Source: CAZRIE01 sp964600075 (lineage in GTDB: Bacteria; Bacteroidota; Bacteroidia; Flavobacteriales; Flavobacteriaceae). Taken from it: a stretch of DNA of 6,367 nucleotides. The notes beneath the pieces are model-generated. The model saw nothing but the letters and a program-made list of their open reading frames with translations, made no database searches and was not told where the DNA came from. The position numbers and the translations under genes were made by a program. Shown here in pieces: positions 5,445 to 6,367 of this stretch (position 1 is its first letter; every line of letters starts with the position of its first letter). The stretch spans positions 1 through 6,367 of the forward strand of contig CAZRIE010000169.1 of the NCBI GenBank assembly GCA_964600075.1, in the 5' to 3' direction.

Positions 5445-6367
5445 ATGTCAAAATATCAGACCGTGATAAGACCAATACTTATAACCTTTGTGGTTTTTAT
5501 TTTGGCCAGCTGTACAACTAAAAAAAAGAATACGATCGAATTTCCTGAATTTGAAATCGGGGTTGTTGCCGACTGCCAATATTGTGATTGTGAAGCAGCA
5601 GGAGGCCGTTTTTATAGAAAATCTTCGAATCGTTTGCACAACGCGGTAAACGTCCTAAACCAGCACACCTTGGACTATTCCATTCATTTAGGAGATTTTA
5701 TTGATAAGGGTTTCGAAAGTTTTGACACAGTAGCACCGATTTGGAACAGTCTAAAAGCAGACAACTATCATGTATTGGGAAATCATGATTTTAGTGTAGC
5801 GGATTCCTTAAAACCATTGATTTTTGCAAAAATGAAGATTCAAGACCGCTACTATAGTATCGTTAAAAACAATTGGCGTTTTATTGTTCTAGACGGAAAT
5901 GACCTCAGTGTTCATGGTGCCCTTTCCAAAACTAAAAAACAGCAGACGGATTCCCTTTTTACATTGCTTTCGAATAAAAACATGCCAAATCTAGCCGAAT
6001 GGAACGGTGGTTTAAGCAACGAACAACTCAGTTGGGTCGAAAACGAATTAAAACTTGCCGACGAAAATAAAGAGCATGTAGGTTTCTATTGTCATTTTCC
6101 CTCCTTTGGAGAAGAACAGGACCACAATCTATGGAATTACGAACAATTGCTTGCAATTATAGATAAATACGAATGTGTGAAATTTTATTTTAACGGCCAC
6201 AACCATGCTGGAAGTTATATAGAAAGAAACGGCGTTCACTATTTAAATTTCAAGGGCATGGTAGATACCAATGACTCGACATCTTTTGCTACGGTCACTT
6301 TTCGAAAAGATTCACTTCTCGTGAAAGGCTTTGGAAGGGAACCTTCAAGACGCCTAAAAATTAGGTA
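5445..6367 (+). CDS. lipoprotein metallophosphoesterase, ADP-ribose/CDP-alcohol diphosphatase-like (3' end at window edge)
   Basis: A calcineurin-like phosphoesterase predicted to hydrolyse a diphosphate or phosphoester with a two-metal site. 307 codons are visible from the ATG at 5445. A lipoprotein signal peptide ends in the lipobox L-A-S-C23, so the mature protein is lipid-anchored in the envelope. Metal-site motifs appear in family order: D43-x-Q45-Y-x-D48, G83-D84, G112-N-H-D115, H217 in CHFPSF, and G251-H-x-H254. Diagnostic of the Mn-dependent ADP-ribose/CDP-alcohol diphosphatase (ADPRM-like) group are DxQYxD followed by GGRFYRKS, LDGNDLSVHG, WNGGLSNEQLSWV and WNYEQLLAIIDKYECVKFYFNGHNHAG. 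The C-terminal GFGREPSRRLKI matches the ending of that family, and the frame ends in TA at 6366-6367, so the stop may be the very next base. The cysteines C44, C47 and C49 inside the first metal motif are unusual. Substrate is inferred from family resemblance only; an exported enzyme may act on nucleotide or lipid-head-group diphosphates. Confidence 0.88.
   Translation, partial: MSKYQTVIRPILITFVVFILASCTTKKKNTIEFPEFEIGVVADCQYCDCEAAGGRFYRKSSNRLHNAVNVLNQHTLDYSIHLGDFIDKGFESFDTVAPIWNSLKADNYHVLGNHDFSVADSLKPLIFAKMKIQDRYYSIVKNNWRFIVLDGNDLSVHGALSKTKKQQTDSLFTLLSNKNMPNLAEWNGGLSNEQLSWVENELKLADENKEHVGFYCHFPSFGEEQDHNLWNYEQLLAIIDKYECVKFYFNGHNHAGSYIERNGVHYLNFKGMVDTNDSTSFATVTFRKDSLLVKGFGREPSRRLKIR

Noticed and set aside
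5448..5639. 63-codon minus-strand frame opposite the phosphoesterase N-terminus
   Set aside because: It lies over the lipobox and first metal motif of the plus-strand gene and has no supporting features.

Overview
The window looks like chromosome of a marine-type Bacteroidetes, most likely a flavobacterium. The evidence is AT-rich DNA, no Shine-Dalgarno sequences ahead of starts, TAnnTTTG-like -7 boxes, a FecR/DUF4974 anti-sigma factor paired with a FecI-like ECF sigma factor, and an exported sulfatase. The genus cannot be fixed from the sequence. No phage, IS element, CRISPR array, tRNA or rRNA was seen.

Layout. Positions 1-98 may hold the tail of a plus-strand gene cut by the window edge (weak). 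A membrane-bound FecR-type anti-sigma factor (minus, 153-1313) and an ECF sigma factor (plus, 1425-2021) diverge from a 111-bp spacer that carries a 15-bp palindrome. A secreted S1 formylglycine sulfatase (minus, 2041-3606) converges on the sigma gene, 19 bp away. The 258-270 bp upstream of the sulfatase holds a plus-strand unit with an exact -7 box and a textbook intrinsic terminator, but no gene of normal size. It is either a small RNA of about 125 nt or an attenuated leader. Twenty-five bases past that terminator begins a small exported NTF2-like (SnoaL/DUF4440-type) protein (plus, 3877-4308). It converges on an exported protein of unknown function with YD/RHS-like beta repeats (minus, 4370-5308). 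Divergent from that is a lipoprotein metallophosphoesterase resembling Mn-dependent ADP-ribose/CDP-alcohol diphosphatases (plus, 5445 to the window end), which seems to lack only its last codon or so.

How the genes fit together. The sigma/anti-sigma pair is the kind that senses outer-membrane glycan uptake through a SusC-type TonB receptor. Together with the sulfatase it suggests a regulated function for a sulfated substrate. However, no SusC/SusD pair or glycoside hydrolase is visible and each gene is its own transcription unit, so membership of one polysaccharide locus is inference. The right half (NTF2-like protein, repeat protein, phosphoesterase) encodes envelope proteins with no evident link to each other. 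The points most worth a second look are the terminated leader/sRNA, the divergent sigma/anti-sigma arrangement with its palindrome, and the cysteine-rich metal motif of the phosphoesterase.
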